Made by a program: the position numbers and the translations under genes. From VRUE01 sp963774555 (GTDB taxonomy: Bacteria; Actinomycetota; Thermoleophilia; Solirubrobacterales; 70-9), in contig CAVZFL010000002.1 in assembly GCA_963774555.1 (NCBI GenBank), positions 186,001 to 250,000 of the forward strand: a stretch of DNA of 64,000 bases. Reading direction: 5' to 3'. Below the pieces are notes generated by a model that did no database searches, had not been told where the DNA came from, and saw nothing but the letters and a program-made list of their open reading frames with translations. This document shows positions 1 through 9,272 of the stretch, in pieces. How positions within the stretch are numbered: the first letter of the stretch is position 1; each line of letters starts with the position of its first letter.

Positions 1-495
1 GATCACGGCGTCGGCGGAGCGCATCGCCCGCCGCTCGATCGCACGCAGGATCCGGTGGACGAGACCGGTGCGACCGAACCGCGTGCGGAAGAGCTCGGGG
101 GTCAGGTCGTGATGGTCGAAGACGAAGCGGGCACCCCGGCGCCGTGCCGACAGGGCCGCGAAGAGGAGGAAGTCGGGCGGGTTGGCGGCGTGGACGACGT
201 CGAAGGGCCGCTCGCGCTGCAGCCGGCGGACGAGCCGGGAGATACGCCAGAGCGCGACCGCGTACTCGCGGGGGTAGCCGAGCGCGCCGCCGGCCGGGCG
301 CAGCCGGTAGCGGTGGATTTCGATCCCGTCAAGCGTTTCGGTGGCCGCCTGGTCGCGATCGGCCGCCGCGCAGACGATCGTCGTCTCCCAGCCGGCCTCG
401 GCGAGGGCGCGGGCCTCGTTCCAGACCCGGCGGTCCCCCGGCACCGGCGCGTTCTCGCTGATCAGCAGGGCGCGACCGCGGTGCGGCGCATTCAC
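1..495 (-). CDS. Glycosyltransferase family 4, N-terminal part (runs off window)
   Basis: An open frame reads from a GTG at 495 to the window edge without a stop, giving about 165 residues. It looks like the N-terminal Rossmann-like domain of a GT4/GT-B glycosyltransferase: LLISENAPVPGDRRVWNEA near the start, then ALAEAGWETTIVC, a DVVHAANPPDF strand-loop and FDHHDLTPELF. This pattern is typical of WbuB/WcaL-type enzymes that transfer sugars to a lipid-linked glycan at the inner membrane face. The GTG overlaps the stop of the upstream sugar-transferase gene by 4 bp (GTGA), suggesting translational coupling. The catalytic C-terminal domain lies outside the window, so the sugar specificity cannot be judged. 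Confidence 0.8.
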   Translation of the reverse strand, partial: MNAPHRGRALLISENAPVPGDRRVWNEARALAEAGWETTIVCAAADRDQAATETLDGIEIHRYRLRPAGGALGYPREYAVALWRISRLVRRLQRERPFDVVHAANPPDFLLFAALSARRRGARFVFDHHDLTPELFRTRFGRTGLVHRILRAIERRAMRSADAVI

Positions 496-1248
496 GCCGC
501 GCCCTTGCCGTGGATCACGGTGGGCAGCGTCAGCAGCAGGATCTTGAGGTTGAGCGGCAGCGACCGGCGCTCCACGTACTCGGCGTCGAGCTCGATCATC
601 TGCGGAAAGCTGAGCAGGCTCCTCCCCTGCACCTGCCAGAGGCCGGTCACCCCCGGCCGCACGGCGAAGCGGCGGAAGGCGTTGGCGGGGTAGCGGTCGA
701 CCTCGTACTGGATCGGTGGCCGCGGTCCGACCAGCGACATCTCCCCCTTCAGCACGTTCCAGAGCTGCGGCAGCTCGTCGATGCTGGTGCGCCGCAGGAA
801 CGACGCCGAGCGCGTCACCCGCGGGTCCTCCTGGAGCTTGAGCATCGGCCGGACCTCACCCTCGTCGTCATCGTCGATCATCTTCTCGACGTGGGTGCGG
901 TGGGCGTCGGCGGCGGCGCCTTCCTGCATGGTGCGGAACTTGGCAACCGAGAACGGCTTGAGGTTCTTGCCCGAGGCGGCGCTGCCGGAAGATCGCCGGG
1001 CCGGGTGAGTCGATCCTGACCAGCAGCGCCACGAGCAGGAGCAGCGGCGAGAGCGCCAGCAACACGACCGCCGCGCCGACGATGTCGAGCAGGCGAATCG
1101 CGACCTCGGTGAAGCGGCTCGTCTGCACGGTTCCCACGGCCGCCGGCGCGCCCGCGCCCGCGGCGGCCCGGCCGGCCATGCCAACCGGCGCATAGGCGAC
1201 GGAGCCGTTCGCCGAACGCGCGGCGCGCTGTCCGGGATCGAGGCTCAC
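492..1248 (-). CDS. Undecaprenyl-phosphate sugar phosphotransferase (frame broken near 983)
   Basis: This is a bacterial sugar transferase (PF02397 type), which would start polysaccharide assembly by moving a sugar-phosphate onto undecaprenyl phosphate in the membrane. The N-terminal part (GTG at 1248) holds the membrane helix LLDIVGAAVVLLALSPLLLL and the motif DSPGPAIFRQRRLG. The C-terminal part, in another frame, has FSVAKFRTM, RRTSIDELPQLWNVLKGEMS, LVGPRPP and RPGVTGLWQV, all hallmark motifs. The frames join if one base is removed near 983, in a G run. Both halves are otherwise intact, so a sequence error is the likeliest cause. It lacks the multi-helix N-terminus of WbaP, so it is a short PglC/CpsE-like form. 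GTGA overlaps link it to genes on both sides. Confidence 0.85.
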
Positions 1249-2385
1249 AGCGCCTCGACCGGTGTGAGCTGCAGGAGCCGCTCGATGACGTAGTCCTGGG
1301 CCTCGTCGCCGAGCCCCGGGAACAGCGGCAGCAGCACGATCTCCCGCGCGGCCGCCTCGGTGTGTGGCAGCTCCAGGCGGAGTCCGCGTAGGCGCCCTCG
1401 AGGTGGATCGCCATCACCCCGCGGCGGGTGGCGATCCCGTCGCGCAGCAGCGCGCCTCATCAGCTCGTCGGCGTCGAGCGGCGCCTCGGGCTTGATCCGG
1501 ATCGGGTAGGACTGCCAGGTGCGCTGAGCGTAGTCGGGGTCCACGGGAATCTCGAGCCAGGGGATCTCGGCCAACGCGCCGGAGTAGCGCTCGGCCAGGC
1601 GCCGGCGCTCGGCGAGAATCGACGTCCAGCACGTCGAGCTGGCACAGGCCGATCGCCGCCTGCAGGTCGGTCATCCGGGCGTTCCAGCCGCGCTCGGGAT
1701 AGTGCTCGATGACGACGTCGCGAGCGGCGTGCCGGGCGAGGGCCGACTGGTCCATCGCGTGCTGGCGCAGGCGCCGCAGGCGCTCGGCCATCTCGGCGTC
1801 GTGGACGGCGATCATGCCGCCCTCGCCGCAGGTGATCACCTTGCGCGGGTGGAAGGAGAAGCAGGCGAGGGGGCCGAGCGAGCCGATCGGCCGGCTCCCG
1901 GTGCAGGGCGCCGATCGCGCAGGCGGCGTCCTCGACCAGCACCAGGTCGTGGCTCCGGGCGAGCTCGAGGAAGCGGTCCATGTCGGCCGGCAGGCCGACC
2001 TGGTGGACGGGCATGATCGCCTTCGTCCGCGGGCGTCAGCCTGCGCTCGACGTCCGCCGGGTCGAGGTTGCAGGTGGCGGGGTCGATGTCGGCGAACACC
2101 GGCGTCGCGCCGCACTGCCAGACCGCGTTGGCGGTGGCGATGAAGGAGAGCGAGGGGACGATGACCTCGTCGCCGGGGCCGACCCCGGAGGCGTAGAGCG
2201 AGAGCTGCAGCGCGGTCGTGCAACTCGTCGTCGCCACCGCCTCGGGCGCGCCGACGCGCGCGGCGAAGGCCCGCTCGAACTCCTCCACGCGCGGCCCCTG
2301 GGTCAGCCAGCCGGAGTCGATCACCTCGGCCACGGCGCTCGGCCTCGCCGCCGCCGAACCAGGGCTTTGCGAAGGGAACCTCCAT
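1245..2385 (-). CDS. DegT/DnrJ/EryC1/StrS-type sugar aminotransferase (multiply frameshifted)
   Basis: This is a PLP-dependent aminotransferase of the family that aminates keto-sugar nucleotides for surface glycans. Piecing frames together gives MEVPFAKPWFGG, SGWLTQGPRVEEFE, TTSCTTALQLSL, GDEVIVPSLSFIATANAV, VFADIDPATCNLD, LVLVEDAACAIGA, ACFSFHPRKVITCGEGGMI (the PLP-lysine region), ERGWNARMTDLQAAIGL and a C-terminal IVLLPLFPGLGDE. Breaks lie near 2338, 2027, 1895, 1622, 1452 and 1378. Five look like one extra base and one like a missing base. The order of motifs and the length (about 380 residues) fit an intact enzyme, so errors are more likely than decay. The start ATG at 2385 overlaps the epimerase stop (TGATG). 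Confidence 0.8.
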
Positions 2386-3441
2386 CACGAGGAGGCCTCC
2401 GAAGACACCAGGGCCGCCTCCTCGCGCTCGGCGCCCGGCCCGCTCGCCTGCCACCACTCGACCAGCTGGGTCAGGCCCTCCTCGAGGTCGATCTCGGCAC
2501 TGAAGCCGAGCTCGCGCTGCGCCGCGGAGGTGTCGGCGAGCCGCCGGGTGACGCCGTTGACGGCGCGCTCGGGCCCGTACTCGATCGCGAGGTCGGAGCC
2601 CATCACTCCGCAGCAGCGTCTCGGCCAGCTCCTGCAGGCTCGTCTCGACGCCGCTGGCGATGTTGAAGACGGCGTCGGTGACGTCGGCTTCGGCGGCGAG
2701 GACGTTGGCCCGGGCGATGTCGGGCACGCAGACGAAGTCCATCGTCTGCGAGCCGTCGCCGAAGATCAGCGGCGGCTCGCCGGCGGCGATCCGCTCCATC
2801 CAGCGGACCAGGACCTCGGTGTAGGCGCCGTGGACGTCCATCCGCGGGCCGTAGACGTTGAAGTAGCGCAGCGCGACGTAGTCGAGGCCGGTCATCGCGT
2901 GGTAGCTGCGCAGCAGCCCCTCGTTGAAGGTCTTCGCCGCGCCGTAGAGGGTGTCGTTGGCGTAGGGATGGTGCTGCTCGTCGGTCGGGAACTCCTCGGC
3001 CAGCCCGTAGACCGACGCCGAGGACGCGGCGATCAGCCTTGCGCACCCCGGCCTCGGCGGCGGCCTCGACCACGTTGAAGGTGCCGTCGACCAGGACCTC
3101 GAGCGCCAGCCGCGGCTCCTCCGCGCACTGGGTGATGCGGATCGCGGCCTGGTGGAAGACGATGTCGATGCCCTCGCTCAGCTCGCTCGACCAGGGCGCG
3201 GTCGCGGACGTCGCCCTCGACCACGGTGACGTTGCCGTTGCGCCCGAGCCCACTCGAGGTTCTCGCGGCGACCGCGGACGAAGTTGTCGAGCACGACGAC
3301 CTCGCTCGCGCCGGCTTCGACCAGCTGGTCGACCAGGGTCGAGCCGATCGTGCCGGCGCCACCGGTGACGAATGCCCGGCTGCCGCGAATCACTTGCGGC
3401 TCCACTCGAGCTGCTTGTGGTGTTCTGTCTGTTGCTTGCAT
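2385..3441 (-). CDS. NAD-dependent nucleotide-sugar epimerase/dehydratase (multiply frameshifted)
   Basis: This is an extended short-chain dehydrogenase of the GalE/RmlB type, probably supplying a nucleotide sugar to the adjacent aminotransferase. Across frames it reads VTGGAGTIGSTLVDQLVEAG (NAD-binding Gly motif), VVVLDNFVRGRRENLEW, GNVTVVEGDVRD, IDIVFHQAAIRITQC, YVALRYFNVYGPRMD, a DFVCVPDIARANVLA stretch, NIASGVETSLQELAE and a final LEEGLTQLVEWW. The ATG at 3441 has a strong ribosome site (GAGGGGG) seven bases ahead. Four breaks (about 3247, 3184, 3042, 2606) each look like one inserted base. The exact substrate cannot be told. Confidence 0.8.
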
Positions 3442-3488
3442 CCGTCCCCCTCGGTGAGAGAGCTGCCTTGTCAATTCCATCTGAGAAA

Positions 3489-4421
3489 TCAACGGCCGAA
3501 CGGGGCGATGTTTCCGCTCGACCTCGGCTGAGCGGAAACTGGCGAAGCGGCCGCAACATGCGACCGCGCAGCTCGTCCCGGACGAACACGCCGGAAGGCG
3601 CGATCGTCGACCCGGGGAACGCGCCGCAGCGCCGCCGCTAGATAACCGCCGAAGAAGGCGATGCCGGAGAGGCCGAAGGGCCGCGTCCGCGCCGACCTTG
3701 AACGAGCGCAGAAGGTCACCCAGACGAGGCCGTAGTGCAGGATCCAGGCGCACTCGCCGTGGCGCGCCCGGCCCTGCAGGCGCCCGTCGGCCGAGCCCCA
3801 GGGCCGGTGGTGGCGGGCGAGGAGGTCCGGGTAGGAGCGGGTCGCGTAACCGCGCATGCGGGCGTAGGTCTCATCGATCGTGTCCCAGCCCAGGCGCTCG
3901 GGGACGCCGCCGATCGCTTCCAGGCATTGGCGCCGGAACAGCTTCACGGCGCCGTGCACGTGGTGGGCGGGAATCGGGATCGGGGCCCAGCCGTTTCGGC
4001 CGCGCTCGACCAGCCGCCCGGCTGCGAGGCCAAGCTCCTCGTCGGCCTCGAAGCGCTCGCTCAGCGCTGCGAACCAGTTGCTGGGCAGCTCGACGTCCCC
4101 GTCGAGCTTGCCGATCAGTCCGTACTCCTGCCAGCCCGCATGCTCGAGGCCGAAGTTGAAGGCGTGGGCCTCGCGGGCCAGGGCCAGGTTGTCGGTCCCG
4201 GTCGGAACCGCCGACGGCGCCTCGAGGACGGTCATGAAGTCGAGCTCGCGCTCCAGGCGGCGGGCAAGCGCCAGGGTGCCGTCGTCGGAACCGTCGTCGA
4301 CGACCAGCCAGCGATCCGGCTGCCGGCTCTGCGCCGCGACCGCGCGCGCCGTGCGTTCGAGGTTGGCGACCTCGTTGTAGACCGGGCTGACGACCAGCAG
4401 CCTTTGGCGTGCCTCGGGCAT
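3489..4421 (-). CDS. Family 2 glycosyltransferase (frameshifted at 3' end)
   Basis: The N-terminal two thirds is intact: LLVVSPVYNEVANLERTARA, LVVDDGSDDGT (nucleotide-binding strand and DDGS motif), LIGKLDGDVELPSNWF (the DGD metal-binding site), then HHVHGAVKLFRRQCLEAIGG and GWDTIDETYARMRGY. This is the GT-A fold of GT2 enzymes. The C-terminal tail shows LLRSFKVG, TRPFGLSGIAFFGGYLAAAL and FVRDELRGRMLRPL in alternating frames, with breaks near 3712, 3690 and 3589, so the true stop is uncertain; 3489 is the first stop in the starting frame. It sits at the head of the minus-strand gene run leading to the epimerase and aminotransferase. Confidence 0.75.
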   Translation of the reverse strand: MPEARQRLLVVSPVYNEVANLERTARAVAAQSRQPDRWLVVDDGSDDGTLALARRLERELDFMTVLEAPSAVPTGTDNLALAREAHAFNFGLEHAGWQEYGLIGKLDGDVELPSNWFAALSERFEADEELGLAAGRLVERGRNGWAPIPIPAHHVHGAVKLFRRQCLEAIGGVPERLGWDTIDETYARMRGYATRSYPDLLARHHRPWGSADGRLQGRARHGECAWILHYGLVWVTFCARSRSARTRPFGLSGIAFFGGYLAAALRRVPRVDDRAFRRVRPGRAARSHVAAASPVSAQPRSSGNIAPFGR

Positions 4422-4518
4422 CGCGATAACAACGCCCCAGCGCCCGGAGTGCTTGCGGCCGCTCGCCGATGCCCACGTTTCGAGGAAGGCCGGGGGGCTC
4501 CCCCGCGTTGCTCTAGCA

Positions 4519-6792
4519 ATGGCCGGTGTACGCCCGGCCCGCGTTCGAATGCCGATGCAAAGCCCAAACCCCGCACTCGCGCGCCGGCGCAGGCTGGTTG
4601 CCTTCGCAATCGCCAGCACCGCCGTGGCCACGCTCGCGACCGTGGCCAGCCTCGCCACCTTCAGCCTGCTTCCGCCGGGGATCTCGATGCGTTCGCTGCA
4701 GAAAGGCGCGGCGGTGACGCACGCGGCGATCCAGCTCCCCCCGGACAAGCGACCGGTCGGCCAGTACGAATTCGAATCAGAGGCAAGGCGGGCGAGCCTG
4801 ATCGCCAACGTGATGACCAGCCCGCCCCTGCTGGCGCGCGTCGGTCGCTCGATCGGCGTCGACCCCGATCAGATTGCGGCCACCACCGAGATCACCGAAG
4901 ACGTCTCGCGCTCCTTCATCGAACCCGACAACGAGCACCGCGCCAGCCAGATCGTCGCCTCCCACGCCCCCTACCAGCTCGACATCCAGGCGCGGACCCC
5001 CCTGCCGGTGCTGGACATCTACGCGCAGGCACCCACGGTTGCGGAGGCCGAAAAGCTCGCCAACGCCCCGGTCAAAGCGGCCAACGCCTACCTCGCCGCC
5101 CTGGCTCGCCAGCACGGGCACAGCGTCAACCCGGTCAGCATGGTGCAGCTCGGCGTCCCCCGGGGCGGATCTCTGGACTCCACCGCCCCCTTCGTGATCG
5201 CCGCCCTGACCTTCCTGGTCGTCTTCGCGATCAGCTTCGGCCTGCTCTTCCTGCTGGCCCAGATCCGGCGTGGCTGGCTGCGGGCAAGCGCCGGCAGGGG
5301 CGATGGCGCGACGGCTCCCCCGCCGCTCGCACCGCAGCGACCGCAGAAGGACGACTGGCCCCACACGACCCGGGTGCTGCCCTGGATGGTCGCGGGCTTC
5401 ATCGCGATGCTCTGGCTGCTGCCGATCAACGCGATCACCCTGCAGGCATCGCTGCCGGTCGACCTCAAACTCGACCGGCTGGTGCTGCCGGTGATCGTCA
5501 TCACCTGGCTGCTCTCGCTTGCGATCGGCGGGCCGGGGGCGCCGCGCTGGCGCTTCACCAAGGTCCACGCCGCGGTCGCCGGCTTCGTCGCAATCGCCTT
5601 TCTCAGCGTCGTCCTCAACGCCTCCTACCTCGATCAGACCTTGGAGCTGGGCCTGGCGGTCAAAAAGCTGACCCTGCTCGGCGCCTTCTTCTCGATCTTC
5701 CTCGTCGTCGCCAGCGTCGTGCGGCCGGCCGAGGTGCGCTCCTTCATGACCCTCACCCTGGCCCTGGCCGTGGTCTGTGCGCTGGGGATCCTCTGGGAGT
5801 ACCGCTTCGGCACCAACGTCTTCTACTCCTGGTCGGCCAAGTTCCTGCCCGGCTTCTTCCAGGTGACGACCCTCGACACGACCGGCTTCGACGAGATCGG
5901 CAGGCGCGCCGTGGCGGGACCGGCCGACCTCAGCCTCGAGGCGGTGGGGATGCTCTCGATGGCGATCCCGATCGCCTTCGTCAGGGCAATGCACGCCGAC
6001 CGCACGCGCGAACGCGTCCTCTGCGGCCTGGCGATCTGCCTCCTGCTCGGCGCGATGATCGCCACCTACCGCAAGAGCGCCCTGCTGGCACCGCTCTCCG
6101 TCTGCCTCGTGCTCGCCTACTTCCGCCGCCGTGAGCTCTTGCGCCTGGCGCCGCTGGGGGTGGTCATCCTGCTGGCGATCCCGGCCCTGGCGCCGAACGC
6201 ACTGGGCTCGATCGTCGACCAGCTCGCGCCGAGTCGGCTGGGCGTCTCAACCGTCAGCGATCGCGTCGCCGACTACGACGCGATCCGGCCCGACCTGCTC
6301 AGCCACCTCGCCTTCGGGCGTGGCTTCGGCTCCTACGAGCACGCCACCTACCGCATCCTCGACAACGACCTGCTGATGCGGATCGTCGAGACCGGGCTCG
6401 TCGGCCTGATCGCCTTCATCCTGATGCTCGGCCTGACGATCGCCACGGCGGTGCCGATCATCCGTGGCCGCGATCCCAACTGGGCCCCTCCCGCCCTCGC
6501 CATAGCCGCAGCAGCCGGCGCCTTCCTGGTGCTCTCGGTGCTGTTCGACATCTTCTCCTTCCCCCACGGGCCCTACATCCTGATGACGCTCTTCGGCTTC
6601 CTCGCGGCGATCGTCGCCGGCGAGCGCCGGCGGCCGCCGGGAGGGCTCAACGGCGACTCAGCCAAGCTCGTCGTAGAAGGCGAGCACGGCCTCGGCCTGC
6701 CGCCCGAGCGAGTAGCGCTCGCGGATCTTCCCGGCGGCGCGAACGCCCGCCTCGCGGACGACGCCGGGCTGCCTCTCGTAGAGGCCGAGTAG
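4519..6792 (+). CDS. Fusion of Wzz-like chain-length domain and Wzy/O-antigen ligase-like polymerase
   Basis: A single frame of about 757 residues joins two membrane functions. Residues about 15-250 look like a polysaccharide co-polymerase: a helix near 20-45, a periplasmic part with RASLIANVMTSPPLLARVGRSIGV and LPVLDIYAQAPTVAEAEKLAN, then a second helix before RRGW. This part resembles the three stand-alone Wzz-like proteins nearby. A charged Pro-rich linker leads into roughly ten hydrophobic segments with the long loop and MIATYRKSALLAPLS expected of the Wzy/WaaL superfamily (PF04932 type). It would polymerise glycan units and set their length. The start could be 4519, 4549 or 4555. The last 45 residues are read antisense to the convergent glycosyltransferase gene. 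Confidence 0.75.
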   Translation: MAGVRPARVRMPMQSPNPALARRRRLVAFAIASTAVATLATVASLATFSLLPPGISMRSLQKGAAVTHAAIQLPPDKRPVGQYEFESEARRASLIANVMTSPPLLARVGRSIGVDPDQIAATTEITEDVSRSFIEPDNEHRASQIVASHAPYQLDIQARTPLPVLDIYAQAPTVAEAEKLANAPVKAANAYLAALARQHGHSVNPVSMVQLGVPRGGSLDSTAPFVIAALTFLVVFAISFGLLFLLAQIRRGWLRASAGRGDGATAPPPLAPQRPQKDDWPHTTRVLPWMVAGFIAMLWLLPINAITLQASLPVDLKLDRLVLPVIVITWLLSLAIGGPGAPRWRFTKVHAAVAGFVAIAFLSVVLNASYLDQTLELGLAVKKLTLLGAFFSIFLVVASVVRPAEVRSFMTLTLALAVVCALGILWEYRFGTNVFYSWSAKFLPGFFQVTTLDTTGFDEIGRRAVAGPADLSLEAVGMLSMAIPIAFVRAMHADRTRERVLCGLAICLLLGAMIATYRKSALLAPLSVCLVLAYFRRRELLRLAPLGVVILLAIPALAPNALGSIVDQLAPSRLGVSTVSDRVADYDAIRPDLLSHLAFGRGFGSYEHATYRILDNDLLMRIVETGLVGLIAFILMLGLTIATAVPIIRGRDPNWAPPALAIAAAAGAFLVLSVLFDIFSFPHGPYILMTLFGFLAAIVAGERRRPPGGLNGDSAKLVVEGEHGLGLPPERVALADLPGGANARLADDAGLPLVEAE

Positions 6793-7701
6793 CTCGGCCA
6801 GCTCGCGCGCAGCGGCGAGCACGTCGCCGTCCTCGATCGGCTTCGAGAACGAGGGGTCGAAGAGCTCCCGGCCGCCGAAGCCGGAGAAGCCGACCGCGTA
6901 GCAGCCAGAGGCCATCGCCTCGGCCGGCGGCAGGCCGAAGCCCTCGCGCCAGCCCAGCGCCAGGAAGATCGGCGAGTTGCGCAGCAGGGCGGCGGTCTCG
7001 CTCTCCGAGGCGTTTTCGATCGCCACCACCTCCCAACCGCGCAGTCGCTCGCCCAGCAGCCAGAGGATCTGGCGTGCGTCCTCGGGACGCTTGCGCGGCA
7101 TCAGCGCCAGCCGCTTCGCCGGCAGCTCGGAGGTGGGATGAAAGACCTCGGGGTCGATCGCGTAATCGACGATCGAGACCTCGAGGCCGGGGAAGGCGAA
7201 GCGGAGGTATTCGGCGCTGTCCTCGGAGACGGTCAGGGCCGCGTCGAAGATGTCGTAAGAGAGCGCGCTCCGCGAGCGGACGTGCTCGAAGCTGAGGTAG
7301 GCGTTCTGGTTGAAGACGACGAGGCGGGGCTCGCGCGGCAGCTCCCGCAGGAACGGCCCGTAGATCTCGGGCACGACGAGCACGTCGCGCGCCGACAGCC
7401 GCGCGGAGGGGGCGCCGACGACCCGGGTCGAGTGCTCGAACCAGCGGCAGGCGTAGCCATCGCGGTGGTGGAGGACGGCGGCGTTGCGGCCGGCGGCGTT
7501 GAGGATGTCGACGTGGCGGTAGATGGTGCGGATCCCCCCGCTGGGAGCGGGATAGTCGGGGCACAGGTAGTAGACGGTGGGCGCGCCAACGCTCCCCCCC
7601 GTTCGAATCTCAGGCGGCTTTCGCCAGCGCAGGGCGCGCCGCTCGGACAGCCGGTCGGCGAAACGCTTGGCGTCCCGCCGCGCGCCGCTCGAGAGCCCCA
7701 T
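6658..7701 (-). CDS. Glycosyltransferase family 4
   Basis: This 347-residue protein starts at an ATG that overlaps the flippase stop (TGATG), which suggests coupled translation. The N-terminal half has VYYLCPDYPAPSGGIRTIYRHVDIL and DVLVVPEIYGPFL. The middle has LVVFNQNAYLSFEHV and LTVSEDSAEYLRFAFP. The C-terminal GT-B domain shows LGWREGFGLPPAEAMASGC, matching the conserved E-x7-E motif of GT4 retaining enzymes. It is probably cytosolic or membrane-associated and adds a sugar to the repeat unit of the polysaccharide made here. The 3' end overlaps the convergent polymerase gene by 135 bp. Confidence 0.85.
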   Translation of the reverse strand: MGLSSGARRDAKRFADRLSERRALRWRKPPEIRTGGSVGAPTVYYLCPDYPAPSGGIRTIYRHVDILNAAGRNAAVLHHRDGYACRWFEHSTRVVGAPSARLSARDVLVVPEIYGPFLRELPREPRLVVFNQNAYLSFEHVRSRSALSYDIFDAALTVSEDSAEYLRFAFPGLEVSIVDYAIDPEVFHPTSELPAKRLALMPRKRPEDARQILWLLGERLRGWEVVAIENASESETAALLRNSPIFLALGWREGFGLPPAEAMASGCYAVGFSGFGGRELFDPSFSKPIEDGDVLAAARELAELLGLYERQPGVVREAGVRAAGKIRERYSLGRQAEAVLAFYDELG

Positions 7702-9266
7702 CAGGCCCGTGACTCCAGCGGCAGCGTCGCGGCTCCGAAGCGGCGGCCGGAGGCGAATCGATCGGGCAGCAGGCGCCGCATCAGCCCGCCCAGGTCGCCG
7801 GCGCTGCCGGGAAAGCAGAGGCGAAGCACGGTCAGGTAGCCGACGGCACCGGCAAGCCCGGTGCCCGCCATCAGGGCCAGCACCGGCGCGTCGAGCGCCG
7901 CCAACCCCGCGTGGGCCGGCAGAGCAGTGGCGACCAGCGCCGCGCAGGCGATCGTCGCCGGCGCGAGGTCCTGCCAGAGCACCCGCATCGGGCTTTCGAT
8001 GCGGTCGCGCAACAGCACCGCGTAGGCAACGAGCAGGAAGGCCCCGTGCACGGCGGATCCGGCGACGGCGACGGCGACGATCCCGAGGTGGGCGACCACC
8101 AGCACCGCTCCCACGTAGACGACGAAGTGGGCGACGCCGTAGCCGAGCAGCGCCTTTGCCCGGCCGGCGGCCATCAGCGCCGAGCCGCAGGCGTTGATCG
8201 CCAGGGTCGCGGCGCCGCCGATGACGAGGATCTGGGTCGGCACCACCGCCGGCTCCCAGGCGGGGCCAAAGAGCCAGGGGATGACGTCCGGCGCCAGCAG
8301 CACGAGCAATGCCAGCAGGGGAAAGACCAGCACCGCCAGCAGCCGGACCATGCGCTGGCGCAACGCCAGCAGCTGCTCGGTCCCCTCGGTTCGCGACAGC
8401 ACCGGGAAGGCGATCTGGGCGACGGCGTTGGCGACCTTGCCCTGATATTCGACCGCCAGCTGGTAGCTGCGCCAGTAGAGCCCGGCCTGGGCCGGGCCGA
8501 GAACCGAGCCGATGATCGCGTAGTCGCCGTTGCGAAACCCGGTCCAGGAGATCGTCGCCAGCGCCGCCGGACCGCCGTAGGGCAGCAGGTCGCGCACGGC
8601 CCTGCGCCGCCACCACGGCCACGGCACAGGAGCGAAGGCAAGCGACAGACCGAGCGCCACCGCCATCCCGATCATGCTGCCGAAGACGAGCGCCGGAGCG
8701 TCGAGGCCGGCGAACGCCAGGGCCAGCGTCGCCAGCGCCCGGGTCGCGTTGAGCGAGAGGTCGACGATGCTGAGCAGGCGGAAGTCGAGTCGCCGCCGCA
8801 GCACCGCCATCGGCACCGCGTAGACCGCGCCGAGCAGGAAGTAGGGCGTGGTGGCGATCGTCAGCATCTCGGTCTGGTGGCCGAGCAGGGGCCGCACGAC
8901 GAGGACCGCCAGCGCCAGGGTGACGGCGGCGAGCAGGAGGCTGACCGCGATGCTCAGGGCCAGCCCGCCCTGCAGGTGCTCGCGCTCGATCGAGCGCCGC
9001 TGCACGAGCGCGCCGCCGATCCCCTCCATCGGCATCATCAGCGCCAGCTCCTGGGCGATCGCGACGACGGCGAAGATGCCGAAGGCCGCCGGCGGGATCA
9101 TCCGGGCGAGCACGACCATCGTCGCGAAGAGGACGACCTCGATCGCGATCCGCGCGTAGGCGATCCAGCGCAACCCCGAGGCCGCCGCCCGGGTCAGGTC
9201 CTCGTTGGAGAGGACGTCCTCGCCCGCCTGGCCGGCGAGGGTGTCGATCTGCGCTGGGCTCTCCAC
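7701..9266 (-). CDS. Wzx-type polysaccharide flippase
   Basis: This 521-residue integral membrane protein has about fourteen hydrophobic segments and belongs to the MOP/oligosaccharide-flippase superfamily (Polysacc_synt type). Typical features are RWIAYARIAIEVVLFATMVVLARMI at the first helix, FGIFAVVAIAQELAL, a GDYAIIGSVLGPAQAGLYWRS segment and FPLLALLVLLAPDVIPWLFG. It should flip undecaprenyl-linked repeat units across the membrane for the Wzy-like polymerase encoded convergently at 4519-6792. The next gene upstream is an acyltransferase ending 7 bp away, and its own stop overlaps the downstream GT4 start, so the three form one transcription unit. Confidence 0.88.
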   Translation of the reverse strand: MESPAQIDTLAGQAGEDVLSNEDLTRAAASGLRWIAYARIAIEVVLFATMVVLARMIPPAAFGIFAVVAIAQELALMMPMEGIGGALVQRRSIEREHLQGGLALSIAVSLLLAAVTLALAVLVVRPLLGHQTEMLTIATTPYFLLGAVYAVPMAVLRRRLDFRLLSIVDLSLNATRALATLALAFAGLDAPALVFGSMIGMAVALGLSLAFAPVPWPWWRRRAVRDLLPYGGPAALATISWTGFRNGDYAIIGSVLGPAQAGLYWRSYQLAVEYQGKVANAVAQIAFPVLSRTEGTEQLLALRQRMVRLLAVLVFPLLALLVLLAPDVIPWLFGPAWEPAVVPTQILVIGGAATLAINACGSALMAAGRAKALLGYGVAHFVVYVGAVLVVAHLGIVAVAVAGSAVHGAFLLVAYAVLLRDRIESPMRVLWQDLAPATIACAALVATALPAHAGLAALDAPVLALMAGTGLAGAVGYLTVLRLCFPGSAGDLGGLMRRLLPDRFASGRRFGAATLPLESRA

Positions 9267-9272
9267 CGGCCC

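Noticed and set aside
983..3712. Four true pseudogenes
   Set aside because: Indels are almost all single insertions, conserved motifs are preserved on both sides and stop substitutions are rare. Sequence error is the simpler explanation, though not proven.
3735..6134. Plus-strand frame of about 799 residues
   Set aside because: It covers the antisense of a GT2 gene and an off-frame of the Wzz-Wzy gene, with no recognisable motif.
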